Source: Acidimicrobiales bacterium
GTDB lineage: Bacteria; Actinomycetota; Acidimicrobiia; Acidimicrobiales; Aldehydirespiratoraceae
NCBI GenBank assembly: GCA_029246685.1
Contig: JAQWMR010000004.1
Location: forward strand, 148,841-212,840
Reading direction: 5' to 3'
Length of the DNA stretch: 64,000 nucleotides
The notes under the pieces were generated by a model. The model did no database searches, was not told the DNA's origin, and saw only the letters and a program-made list of their open reading frames with translations. The translations under genes were made by a program, and so were the position numbers. This document shows, one piece after another, positions 8,456-16,657 of the stretch. Numbering within the stretch: the stretch's first letter is position 1; every line of letters begins with the position of its first letter.

Positions 8456-9736
8456 ATGCGTGACCGTCGTCCGTCGACTCGTTGGGTGTCTGCGCTCGTT
8501 GCCGCGGCCGTCTCGGCGGCCACGCTCGCCGGCGGGTTGGCCGCCGCCCAGGACGTCGACGATCTCCGCCAGCAGCGAGAGGACCTGCGCCGCGAAGCGG
8601 CGGAGATCGCGGCCGAGCTCGATGCCCTCGCCGCCGAGGACCAAGCACTCCAGGATGCGATCGACGCACTCGACGCCCACATCGCACTGCAGGAGGGGAA
8701 GGTCGCGGCGGCTGAGGACGCGATCGCGGATGCGGAGCGCCGAGCCGAGATCGCCCGTGACGAGGCCGCAGCGCTCGACGACGACATGGAGCGCATTCGA
8801 ACCCGTCTCCAGTCAGCGGTGATCAACGCGTTCGTGGCTCCTCGCATCGATGCCCTCAGCGAGTTCGACAGCCAAAACCTTCTTCAGGCGGAGATCAAGC
8901 AGAGCTACATCGATGAGGTCGTGGGCGACGAGATGGAGCTGCTCGACGATCTTCGCGTCGCCCAGTCCAAACAGAACGCCGCGGAGACCCGGGCCAAGGA
9001 CGCGGCCGACGAGGTCGAGGCGAGCCGGTCGACGCTTGCCGACAAGCTCGCCGAACTCGACGACAGTCGTGCCGAGGCGGAACGGCTCCGCGAGGAAGTC
9101 GGGGAGCGCGTCGTCGAGTGGCAGGCGGTCGGCGTCGAGATCGACGCGGCGGACGCCGCCGTTGCCCTGGAGATCCGCGAGCTGGAGGCCGAGCTGGCCC
9201 GCCAGGCCGCCGCCGAAGAAGCTCGCCGCCTGGCCGAGGAGGAAGAGGCCCGTCGACTCGCCGAGGAGGAGGCGAATGCCGACGATGCCGAGAATGAGGA
9301 TCCGGAGAACGAGGATCCGGCGGACGAGGATCCGCCCCCGGAACTCGGCCCGTTCCAGGTCACGCATCGACCGGTCCCCGGCGTCATCACGAGCAGCTTC
9401 GGCAGTCGAGTGCATCCGATCTTCGGGACCACCCGGAACCACTACGGGATCGACTTCGATGGCGACACCGGCGATCCGATCTCGGCCGCGGCGCCGGGTG
9501 TCGTGCTCAGCGCCGGCTGGATGAACGGCTACGGCAACACCGTGGTGATATCGCATGGCGACGGCTTCACCACGCTCTATGCCCATCAGGATCAAGTACT
9601 GGTCTCGAGTGGCGACAGCGTGTCCGGTGGCGACGTGATCGGCCGGCTGGGAAGCACTGGATGGTCCACTGGGCCCCACCTCCACTGGGAGATCCGCGTC
9701 GACGGTGTCGCCTTCGACCCTGCGCTCTACCTGTAG
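8456..9736 (+). CDS. Secreted coiled-coil M23 peptidase (EnvC/NlpD type)
   Basis: A protein of 426 residues. A signal peptide ends near AAAQD (about residue 32). A long coiled coil rich in Ala, Glu and Arg covers about 33-280, followed by an acidic linker of repeated EDPENEDP-type units. The peptidase M23 domain is at about 305-426 and keeps the zinc motifs HPIFGTTRNHYGIDFD and HLHWEI, so it looks active. Such proteins cut peptidoglycan cross-links or activate amidases during cell division. The ATG at 8456 is favoured over longer frames because it gives a proper signal peptide and follows a -10 box. Confidence 0.9.
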   Translation: MRDRRPSTRWVSALVAAAVSAATLAGGLAAAQDVDDLRQQREDLRREAAEIAAELDALAAEDQALQDAIDALDAHIALQEGKVAAAEDAIADAERRAEIARDEAAALDDDMERIRTRLQSAVINAFVAPRIDALSEFDSQNLLQAEIKQSYIDEVVGDEMELLDDLRVAQSKQNAAETRAKDAADEVEASRSTLADKLAELDDSRAEAERLREEVGERVVEWQAVGVEIDAADAAVALEIRELEAELARQAAAEEARRLAEEEEARRLAEEEANADDAENEDPENEDPADEDPPPELGPFQVTHRPVPGVITSSFGSRVHPIFGTTRNHYGIDFDGDTGDPISAAAPGVVLSAGWMNGYGNTVVISHGDGFTTLYAHQDQVLVSSGDSVSGGDVIGRLGSTGWSTGPHLHWEIRVDGVAFDPALYL

Positions 9737-9894
9737 ACCGCCGGCCGGCGCCCCCCGATCTGACATCGCCCAATCGCCCTAACTAGTCTCCCCACTAGAA
9801 GTGGCGAATCGTGCACGGAGCGTGTCTAGAGCAGCCGCCAACGGCAGGCGAACGACCGCCCAGTGGCGCGCCGGAAGCCGAGCGGGAGTCCGTC

Positions 9895-10704
9895 ATGGAG
9901 CCGCTCCCGGTCGCCTCGTCGTGGAATGCGACGCGGCTGTTGGTCACCGCTGTCGTCACTGCACTTGCCGTGTTCGTGCTCGGACTTGCGGCTGCCAGCC
10001 TCGTACCGCCTCCGCGGGCGGCCGCCGCGCCGGAGACTGGCGTTGCCGGCGCGGTGGAGCTCGGTCCCGGGCCGGATGACGAGGTCGAGATCGCGGACGG
10101 CCTCAGCGTCGCCCGCTCGGGATCGCTGGTGCCCGCGTCGGTGGAGCACCTCACCGTCGTCCAGGTCTCGGTGTCCGTCTGCGAGGAGCGCAGGATCGGT
10201 TCGGGGGTGATCGTCGCTGATGGCCTTCTGCTCACCGCTGCTCACGCGGTAGGCGACGCCGGGTTGGTTCGTATCGACCACGCCGGGGTCACGGTCACCG
10301 GAGAGGTCCTCGGCGTCGCGCCGGACGGCCGCGACCTGGCCCTCATTCGGGTCGACGCGCCGATGAGCACCCCGATTCCGGCTGCGGATCCCCCAGCGCC
10401 TGGCGATCCGATCACACTCGTCGGGCACCCCGATGGCGGACCTCGTACCGTTCTCGTCGGGCCCGCGGTCGACGTCGCGCCGGTTGTCGCTCAACTCGCC
10501 GGGTGCGGCGACATCATCCGCGCCGACGTCTCGATCACGGCGGGGATCTCCGGTGGTGCAGCCGTCGACGAGTCGGGCGCGCTGATCGGGATCGTCGTCG
10601 CCAAAGAAGAGGCCACCGATACGGCGCTCGTCCTGGCCGTTCCTGACCTGGCGCAGCTGTCGGCCGGCGGATTGGTTCCCGGCGCCTGCGAGGCCACTGC
10701 CTGA
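9895..10704 (+). CDS. Membrane-anchored trypsin-like serine protease
   Basis: A protein of 269 residues from the ATG at 9895. One N-terminal membrane segment (about 14-37) is followed by an extracellular trypsin-like domain with the triad His117 (LTAAHAVG), Asp147 (GRDLALIRV) and Ser219 (GISGGAA). There is no PDZ domain. A GTG at 9811 would add 28 residues, but CGGGAG placed 7 nt before 9895 makes the ATG more likely. It stands alone upstream of the thiamine pyrophosphokinase gene and may act in envelope protein processing. Confidence 0.82.
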   Translation: MEPLPVASSWNATRLLVTAVVTALAVFVLGLAAASLVPPPRAAAAPETGVAGAVELGPGPDDEVEIADGLSVARSGSLVPASVEHLTVVQVSVSVCEERRIGSGVIVADGLLLTAAHAVGDAGLVRIDHAGVTVTGEVLGVAPDGRDLALIRVDAPMSTPIPAADPPAPGDPITLVGHPDGGPRTVLVGPAVDVAPVVAQLAGCGDIIRADVSITAGISGGAAVDESGALIGIVVAKEEATDTALVLAVPDLAQLSAGGLVPGACEATA

Positions 10705-10720
10705 GGCCCGGCCTCACCGG

Positions 10721-10726
10721 TAGGGT
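10721..10726 (+). promoter_or_regulatory. -10 box of thiamine pyrophosphokinase gene
   Basis: TAGGGT is 7 nt before the GTG at 10734. A small hairpin (TGAGGC 10702-10707 with GCCTCA 10711-10716), which includes the stop of the protease gene, lies just upstream. Confidence 0.55.
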
Positions 10727-10733
10727 CGCCGTC

Positions 10734-11370
10734 GTGGCTGAACGACACGTGCAGGTCGTCGCGACCGGCGCTTCACCAGCGGCGATCGCCGCAATAGAGA
10801 GCGACCTCGTCATCTGTGCAGACGGTGGTCTCGACGCGGTCTTCGCCGCGGGGCGAGAAGCGCACGTCATCGTCGGCGATCTCGACTCGGCCTCGGCTGC
10901 CGGTCTGGCCGGCGTCGCCGACGATGTCGTGATCGAGCGGGCGCCGCAGGACAAGGACGAGACAGATCTCGAGCTCGCGCTGGCTGCCGCCGTGGATCGC
11001 TCCGCAGAGCGCCTCACTGTGCACCTCGCGGCCGGTGGTCGACTCGACCATCAGCTGGCGAATCTCGTGGTTCTCGCGTCGCCGCGATGGCAGGCGGCCG
11101 AGATCACCGCCTACGTCGGTGACGCCGATCGGGTGTTCGTCGTGCACGGCACGCGCTCGATTCCCCTCGCGGTGGGCGACCCCGTTCGCCATCATGCCCA
11201 TCGGGAGCCCGGCGGTGGTCACCACACGGGGCGTGGAGTGGGAGCTCACGGCGGAGTCGCTCGACCCGACCGCAGCACGGAGGATCAGCAACCAGGTGGT
11301 GGCGGCGGGACCGACCGTTCAGGTGGATGGCGGCGCCGTGCCGGTGCTGTCGTCGGCCCAGGCGACATAG
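10734..11370 (+). pseudogene. thiN: Thiamine pyrophosphokinase, one-base frameshift
   Basis: The first frame gives the kinase N-domain: ADGGLDAVFAAG, the catalytic VGDLDSAS, DKDETDLELAL and GGRLDHQLANL. After VGDP the frame loses similarity, while the neighbouring frame supplies the C-terminal part (FAIMPIGSPAVVTTRGVEW, then RISNQVVA) to a TAG at 11368-11370. Removing one C from the CCCC run at 11180-11183 restores one 211-residue protein of normal family length. The enzyme makes thiamine diphosphate from thiamine. The 3' end overlaps the convergent ABC gene by 52 nt. I cannot tell sequencing error from a true mutation. Confidence 0.8.
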
Positions 11371-12149
11371 CGACCTCGGGCTCGATCGAGCGTCAGGGAG
11401 ATGCCGAAGCACTCCGAAAGGCTCGCCGACGTGAGGACGTCGTCGATCGGTCCCTGAGCGAGGGTCCGTGCGTCCTTCACGAGGAGGGCGTGAGTGAACC
11501 CTGTCGGGATCTCCTCGACGTGGTGCGTGACGAGCGCGATCGGCGGCGTGTCCGGCTCTCCGGCCAACTCGGTCAGCATGCGGACGAACTGTTCACGGCC
11601 CGCGAGATCCAGCGCCGCTGTCGGTTCGTCGAGCAGGACGAGCCCGGGGTCGGTGGAGAGGGCTCGAGCCACGAGCACCCGCTGGCGTTCGCCGGACGAG
11701 CAGGCGCCGAACCGGCGGTCGGCCAGCTGCTCGATGCCCACGCGGGCGAGGGCCCGTTCGGCCGATTCGCGGTCCTTGGCGTCATAGGTGTGCCACCACG
11801 GCTCCAAAGCCGCGTTGCGGGCGGTCATCACCACGTCGCGAACGAGGAGGTCCCCCCGCAGCAGATCGACCATGGAGGCGCTGGCGAAGCCCACCCGTTC
11901 CCGGAGTCGACGAACGTCAGTGCGGCCGAGTCGCTCGCCGAGCACCTCGACCTCGCCCTTCGACGGGTGAAGCCACAGCGATGCGATGCGCACCAGGGTG
12001 GTCTTGCCGCACCCGTTCGGGCCGAGAACCACCCAGTGCTGTCCGGGCTCGATCCGCCAGTCGATGCCCCGCAGGATCTCGATCCCGTCCGTCGTGCGAT
12101 GAACGCCGGAGAGGGCGAGCACAGGATCGGTGGCTGATGGCTCCGTCAT
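11319..12149 (-). CDS. ABC transporter ATP-binding protein
   Basis: A protein of 276 residues. Walker A is GPNGCGKTT, the signature is CSSGERQRV, Walker B is LVLLDEPTAALD and the switch His is in LVTHHVEEIP. It is of the ModF/FetA-like single-domain type, and no permease gene is adjacent, so the transported substance is unknown. A -10 box 7 nt upstream of the ATG supports the start. Its 3' end overlaps the thiamine pyrophosphokinase gene on the other strand. Confidence 0.85.
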   Translation of the reverse strand: MTEPSATDPVLALSGVHRTTDGIEILRGIDWRIEPGQHWVVLGPNGCGKTTLVRIASLWLHPSKGEVEVLGERLGRTDVRRLRERVGFASASMVDLLRGDLLVRDVVMTARNAALEPWWHTYDAKDRESAERALARVGIEQLADRRFGACSSGERQRVLVARALSTDPGLVLLDEPTAALDLAGREQFVRMLTELAGEPDTPPIALVTHHVEEIPTGFTHALLVKDARTLAQGPIDDVLTSASLSECFGISLTLDRARGRYVAWADDSTGTAPPST

Positions 12150-12152
12150 CGG

Positions 12153-12872
12153 TCAGATCGTACGGACGATCAGCACGACAGCCGCGATCGCAGCGAGCCC
12201 GAGAACGAGCGGACGCACGCGCCCGGCGTCGACATGGGAACGCAGCGGACCGGAGAACACGAACCCGAGAAGCGCGGCCGGTATGAGGCAGGCGCCGACC
12301 GCGAGCTCCGCCCAGCCGAGGCGTCCGGCGGCCGCGATCGCCGGCAACGTGAGGACGCTGCCGATCGCGAAGTACGCACCCATCGTGGCGCGGAGATCTC
12401 GCCCGTTCCGGTGTTGGAGTGTCAGGGCAACGGGGGGACCGCCGATCGCCGCCGTCGTCGCACCGAACCCGGAGACGAAACCGGCGCCGAAGAAGGTTGC
12501 TCGGCGCTCAGGGATGCGGATGACGCCGCTGGACAAGATCACGGCGACCATGATCGTCACGCCGACCATCAGCTGCAGCGAGCGGTCATCGACGGCCGCC
12601 AGCACGAAGGCGCCCAGAATCGAAGCCGGGATCCGGCCGGCGGTGGCGACCGTGACGACCTCGCGGTCGACCCCCTCGCGTTCGCGCCAAGCGGTGGCGA
12701 AGGTCAACACCCCCGCCGCGACGAATATCGGGCCGGGAACGAGATCAGGGTCGAGGAGGGCGAAGACCGGCGCAGCCAGCATGTTCGCCCCGAAGCCGAC
12801 CGACGCTTGGATGGTCGACGCGATCGTCATGACGATCATCGCGATGATCACCACGTCCGCGTCGACGTTCAC
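12153..12872 (-). CDS. TauE/SafE family sulfite exporter-like permease
   Basis: A protein of 239 residues with about eight membrane segments. ASTIQASVGFGANMLAAP near the N-terminus and the repeat-related FVSGFGATTAAIGGPPVAL in the second half are the paired motifs of TauE/SafE transporters, which move sulfite, sulfonates or other anions. A GTG start at 12872 gives the standard length. The gene follows the two ABC exporter genes on the same strand after 30 bp. Confidence 0.85.
   Translation of the reverse strand: MNVDADVVIIAMIVMTIASTIQASVGFGANMLAAPVFALLDPDLVPGPIFVAAGVLTFATAWREREGVDREVVTVATAGRIPASILGAFVLAAVDDRSLQLMVGVTIMVAVILSSGVIRIPERRATFFGAGFVSGFGATTAAIGGPPVALTLQHRNGRDLRATMGAYFAIGSVLTLPAIAAAGRLGWAELAVGACLIPAALLGFVFSGPLRSHVDAGRVRPLVLGLAAIAAVVLIVRTI
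12157..12162 (-). promoter_or_regulatory. -10 box of ABC ATPase gene
   Basis: On the minus strand TACGAT is 7 nt before the ATG at 12149. It lies inside the last codons of the TauE/SafE gene, so the ATPase can be transcribed separately from the gene upstream. Confidence 0.5.
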
Positions 12873-12902
12873 CCGCGGGCTCCGGTCACCGCGTCGCCCG
12901 CT

Positions 12903-14816
12903 TCACTCGGCGCCGCCGTGGGCGATCCAGGTGGCATGCATGGAGGCGTAGCGGCCTTCGTGCTGGACGAGTTCGTCGTGAGATCCGAGCTCCACGATCT
13001 CGCCGTCGTGCACGACCGCGATTCGATCAGCCCGCCGTGCCGTGGCGAGGCGGTGGGCGATGATGACAGCGGTTCGTCCTTCGAGGACGACGTCGAGCGC
13101 CTTCTCCACCCGCGACTCGCTGTGGAGGTCGAGATTGGACGTGGCCTCGTCGAGGATGAGCACACGGGGACGGGCGACGAACGCTCGAGCGAGAGCCAGG
13201 AGCTGCCGCTCGCCAGCGGAGAGCGACGCCCCACGTTCGTGGACCACGGCATCGAGGCCCCCGAGGCGCTCGACGAGGTCATCGATGCCGACGGCGACCA
13301 GAGCCTCCCGCAGCTGCTCATCGGTGGCGTCGGGTCGGGCAAACGCCACGTTGTCGCGGACCACCCCCGCGAACAGGAATGGCTCCTGGGGTACGACACC
13401 GAGCTGTGAGCGAAGGCTGGTGAGCCCGACGTCGCGCAGGTCATGGCCGTCGATGGTGACAAGGCCCGAATCGGGGTCGTGGAAGCGGGTCAGAAGGCGG
13501 GCGACCGTGGACTTGCCGGCCCCGGTCTCGCCGACGAACGCGACCGTCTCGCCCGGCGCGATCCGGAGATCGACATTGCGAAGAACAGGCCGCCCGGGGA
13601 CGTAGCTGAAGGTCACGTCGCGTAGCTCGATCGCTCCTTCGATCGGCGGGAGCGACGCCGCATCGGGCGGCTCGACCACGGACGGCTCCGTGCCCAGGAG
13701 GTCGCGCAGCTTGATGATCGCCGCACCACCTTGCTGGTACGAGTTGTAGAGCTGCACGAGCGTCTGGATCGGCGCGAAGAAGGACGTGAGGAAAAGAAGG
13801 AAGGCAGCCATCTCACCCACGGAAATGCGGCCGTTCGCGACCATCACTCCGCCGACAGCCAGCAACGTTCCCTGGGTGCAGATGCCGATGAGCTCGGTGA
13901 TCGGTGCGTAGGTCGAGTTCGCTCTGGCGGCCGAGATGCCGGCGTCGCAATGATCGCCGACGACGTCACGATGGCGAGCGATGTTGACCGCCCGCCGGTT
14001 GTGCGCCGCGATCACCCGGATGCCGGCGAGTGACTCCTGGAGGTTGGACAGCAGCGCCGCTATCCGATCACGCACCAAGAGGTAGCGCTTGGCGGAGACG
14101 TTGCGGAACCACAGCGATGTCGCCAGCGTGGGCGGGATGGCGACGGCGAGGGTGACGAGCGCCAGCAACGGGTCGTAGAAGAAGAGCGCGGCGGTGATGA
14201 CCAGAAGGGTGAACACCTGCACCAGGAGGTTGACGATGCCCTCCTGGAAGAGAACAGCCAGCGCCTCGATGTCGGACGTCATACGGGTGAGGAGGACGCC
14301 GGCCTTCTCCTCGGTGTGGAACTCCACTCCCTGCCGCTGCATATGACTGAAGACGCGGATGCGCAGCGTCTCGTTGAGTCGCTCGCCGAGGCGCCCGGTG
14401 TAGCTCACCCGGGCGAAGCCGAGCACCGCCGAGACGATGACCGCCACGACGTAGATCGCCGACGTCACGAGTAGCACGTCGCGATTGCCGGCCCGCACAC
14501 CGTCGTCGATACCGATCTGCGTGAGGACCGGGCCGACGAGCAGCGCGATGGTCTCGATGAGCACAAGGAACACCGCGCCGGCCAAGCGCCAGCGGTGCGG
14601 CCAGAGGAACGTCACGAGACCGAACGGTCGTCGATCCCATTCGTTGTGCGTCCACGGCACGTCCTCGACGTGGTGCTCCGGCTCCTCGTCCAGGACCGCG
14701 ACGACCTTCTCGCGGAGCTCACCCGGCACATCCGCGTGCGGAAGGCCTGCGGCCGCGTTGGCTTGAATGGACGACGGCCCGCTGCCGGGCGAGAAGCCAC
14801 CACCGACCGCGAACAT
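12903..14816 (-). CDS. ABC exporter half-transporter (second gene)
   Basis: A protein of 637 residues: an N-terminal extension of about 70 residues, a type IV exporter membrane domain with six segments, then a nucleotide-binding domain with Walker A GETGAGKST, signature LSAGERQ and Walker B VLILDEATSNLD. Its start overlaps the stop of the upstream ABC gene (TGATG), which implies co-translation and a heterodimeric exporter like TmrAB or Rv1272c/Rv1273c. Lipids or drugs are typical cargo of such pairs; the actual cargo is unknown. Confidence 0.9.
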   Translation of the reverse strand: MFAVGGGFSPGSGPSSIQANAAAGLPHADVPGELREKVVAVLDEEPEHHVEDVPWTHNEWDRRPFGLVTFLWPHRWRLAGAVFLVLIETIALLVGPVLTQIGIDDGVRAGNRDVLLVTSAIYVVAVIVSAVLGFARVSYTGRLGERLNETLRIRVFSHMQRQGVEFHTEEKAGVLLTRMTSDIEALAVLFQEGIVNLLVQVFTLLVITAALFFYDPLLALVTLAVAIPPTLATSLWFRNVSAKRYLLVRDRIAALLSNLQESLAGIRVIAAHNRRAVNIARHRDVVGDHCDAGISAARANSTYAPITELIGICTQGTLLAVGGVMVANGRISVGEMAAFLLFLTSFFAPIQTLVQLYNSYQQGGAAIIKLRDLLGTEPSVVEPPDAASLPPIEGAIELRDVTFSYVPGRPVLRNVDLRIAPGETVAFVGETGAGKSTVARLLTRFHDPDSGLVTIDGHDLRDVGLTSLRSQLGVVPQEPFLFAGVVRDNVAFARPDATDEQLREALVAVGIDDLVERLGGLDAVVHERGASLSAGERQLLALARAFVARPRVLILDEATSNLDLHSESRVEKALDVVLEGRTAVIIAHRLATARRADRIAVVHDGEIVELGSHDELVQHEGRYASMHATWIAHGGAE

Positions 14817-16657
14817 CAGGCGCCGTCCTCGTCGTCGTTCGGTGTCGTCGTGTCGGCGAGGATCGCGGCGTAGCGAGAATCCGTCTGCAGGAGGTGATGG
14901 TGCTCGCCGGACGCGACGACGCGCCCATCGTCGATCAACAGCACCCGGTCAGCCAACGCGATCGTGGACAGTCGATGCGCGATGAGGATCGTGGTGCGGT
15001 CCGCACGTCGCCGGTTGATCGCGTCGTGGATGCGCTCTTCGACCGCGACGTCGATCGCGCTCGTGGCGTCGTCGAGGATCAGGATCTTCGGATCGGCGAG
15101 CAGGGCTCGGGCGAGCGCCAGGCGCTGGCGCTGCCCACCGGACAGGGTGAGGCCGCGTTCCCCGATCTCGGTGTCGACACCCAGTGGGAGGTCGGCGACG
15201 AAGTCCGAAGCGACTGCGTCGGCGATTGCTGCATCGACGACGTGCGGCTCGGCGTCCGGCTTCGCGAACGCCACGTTGTCGAAGACGCTGGTGGCGAACA
15301 GGAACGGGTCGTCGGTGACCACGTTGATGGTCTCGCGGAGATCGTGGATCGAGAGCGACCGGACGTCGTGGCCGTCCACCGAGACCGACCCGTCGTCGAC
15401 GTCGTAGAAGCGGGGGAGGAGCCGAGCGATGGTGGACTTGCCGGAGCCGGTCGACCCGACGATCGCAACGGTTTCACCCGGTTCGACCGTGAAGGACAAC
15501 GACCGGAGCACCTCCGTGCCGTTCGAGACCGGGTAGGCGAACGAGACGTCGTCGAACTCGATCCGGCCTTCGGGGTCCGTCAGTCGCCGCGCGTCCGGAG
15601 CGTCGACGATGGCGGGCTGCTCGTCGAGAATCTCGAACACCCGAACCGAGGCGGCCGACGCTCGCTGCCACTGGAGCAGCATGAACCCGACCATCCGAAA
15701 TGGCGTGGCGAGCAGCACGACGTAGGCGCTGAACGCGACGAGCGAGCCGATCCGGAGGTCGCCGTCGATCGCTTCGAGGCCGCCGTAGAGCAGGACGAGC
15801 GCAAGCCCGAGGCGAGGGAAGGCCTCCATGGCCGGTGCGTACTTGGCCCTTGTGTCGGCCACTGCCGTGCCGGCCCAGCGCAGACGACGGGCGGCCTGGG
15901 CGAGCAGCTGGACCTGGCGGTTCTCCTGGGCGAACGCCTTCACGACCCGGGTGCCCTGGATGTTCTCGTCGACGATCGTGGCGACGTCGGCCTGCCGGCT
16001 CTGGACGACCCACGACAGCGGGAAGATGCGGTTGCGAAGGCGCACACCGATGACGAAGACGAACGGCAGCGGTGCGAGCGCGACGAGCGTGAGGCCGATG
16101 TTGATCACCAACATGACGATCAGCGCGATGAGCAGCAGCACCAACTGCATGGCGATGAGCGGCCCGAACGAGAACAGGAGCTGGATGGAGCGGATGTCGG
16201 TGTTGGCCCGACTGATGACCTGGCCGCTCTGGATCCGGTCCCAGTAGCCGAATGACAGCTCGGTCAGCCGGCCGTAGATCAGGTTGCGGAGGTCGGCCTC
16301 GATGCGGTGGGCCGCCCGAAACAAACTGAACCGGTAGATGAACCCGAACAGGAAGCGGCAGGCCGCCAGAACGAACAATGCGATGACGAACGGGCGAACC
16401 TCGTCGCCCGATTCGACGGCGTCGAGCCCGCTGCCGACGGTGACGGGAACGAGGACGGTCGCTGTCGTGGCGAGGAGCCCGAAGAAGAATCCCGTGAGAA
16501 AGATCGGCTTCTGCGTCCACACGACCGGTGTGAGCCGGCGCAGCCATCCTTTGCTCGTGTCGGGATCGATCCGTCGACGAGGCGGGTCGAATCGGCTCTG
16601 GGTGGAGGGCCTCACTCGCTCCGCCGCAGGGGCGACGGAGGGTGAAGGCGACGACAT
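14816..16657 (-). CDS. ABC exporter half-transporter (first gene)
   Basis: A protein of 613 residues from the ATG at 16657; a TTG three codons earlier is less likely. Six membrane segments lie at about 50-330, followed by the ATPase domain with GSTGSGKST, signature LSGGQRQ and ILILDDATSAIDVAVE. The Walker B Glu is Asp (LDDATS), the usual sign of a degenerate catalytic site in one half of a heterodimeric exporter, while the partner gene keeps Glu (LDEATS). A -10 box on the minus strand lies 7 nt before the start. Confidence 0.9.
   Translation of the reverse strand: MSSPSPSVAPAAERVRPSTQSRFDPPRRRIDPDTSKGWLRRLTPVVWTQKPIFLTGFFFGLLATTATVLVPVTVGSGLDAVESGDEVRPFVIALFVLAACRFLFGFIYRFSLFRAAHRIEADLRNLIYGRLTELSFGYWDRIQSGQVISRANTDIRSIQLLFSFGPLIAMQLVLLLIALIVMLVINIGLTLVALAPLPFVFVIGVRLRNRIFPLSWVVQSRQADVATIVDENIQGTRVVKAFAQENRQVQLLAQAARRLRWAGTAVADTRAKYAPAMEAFPRLGLALVLLYGGLEAIDGDLRIGSLVAFSAYVVLLATPFRMVGFMLLQWQRASAASVRVFEILDEQPAIVDAPDARRLTDPEGRIEFDDVSFAYPVSNGTEVLRSLSFTVEPGETVAIVGSTGSGKSTIARLLPRFYDVDDGSVSVDGHDVRSLSIHDLRETINVVTDDPFLFATSVFDNVAFAKPDAEPHVVDAAIADAVASDFVADLPLGVDTEIGERGLTLSGGQRQRLALARALLADPKILILDDATSAIDVAVEERIHDAINRRRADRTTILIAHRLSTIALADRVLLIDDGRVVASGEHHHLLQTDSRYAAILADTTTPNDDEDGA

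Noticed and set aside
11371..12137. Continuation of the thiamine pyrophosphokinase frame past 11370
   Set aside because: After the frameshift this frame is only antisense of the ABC ATPase gene; the enzyme's own C-terminus lies in the neighbouring frame.
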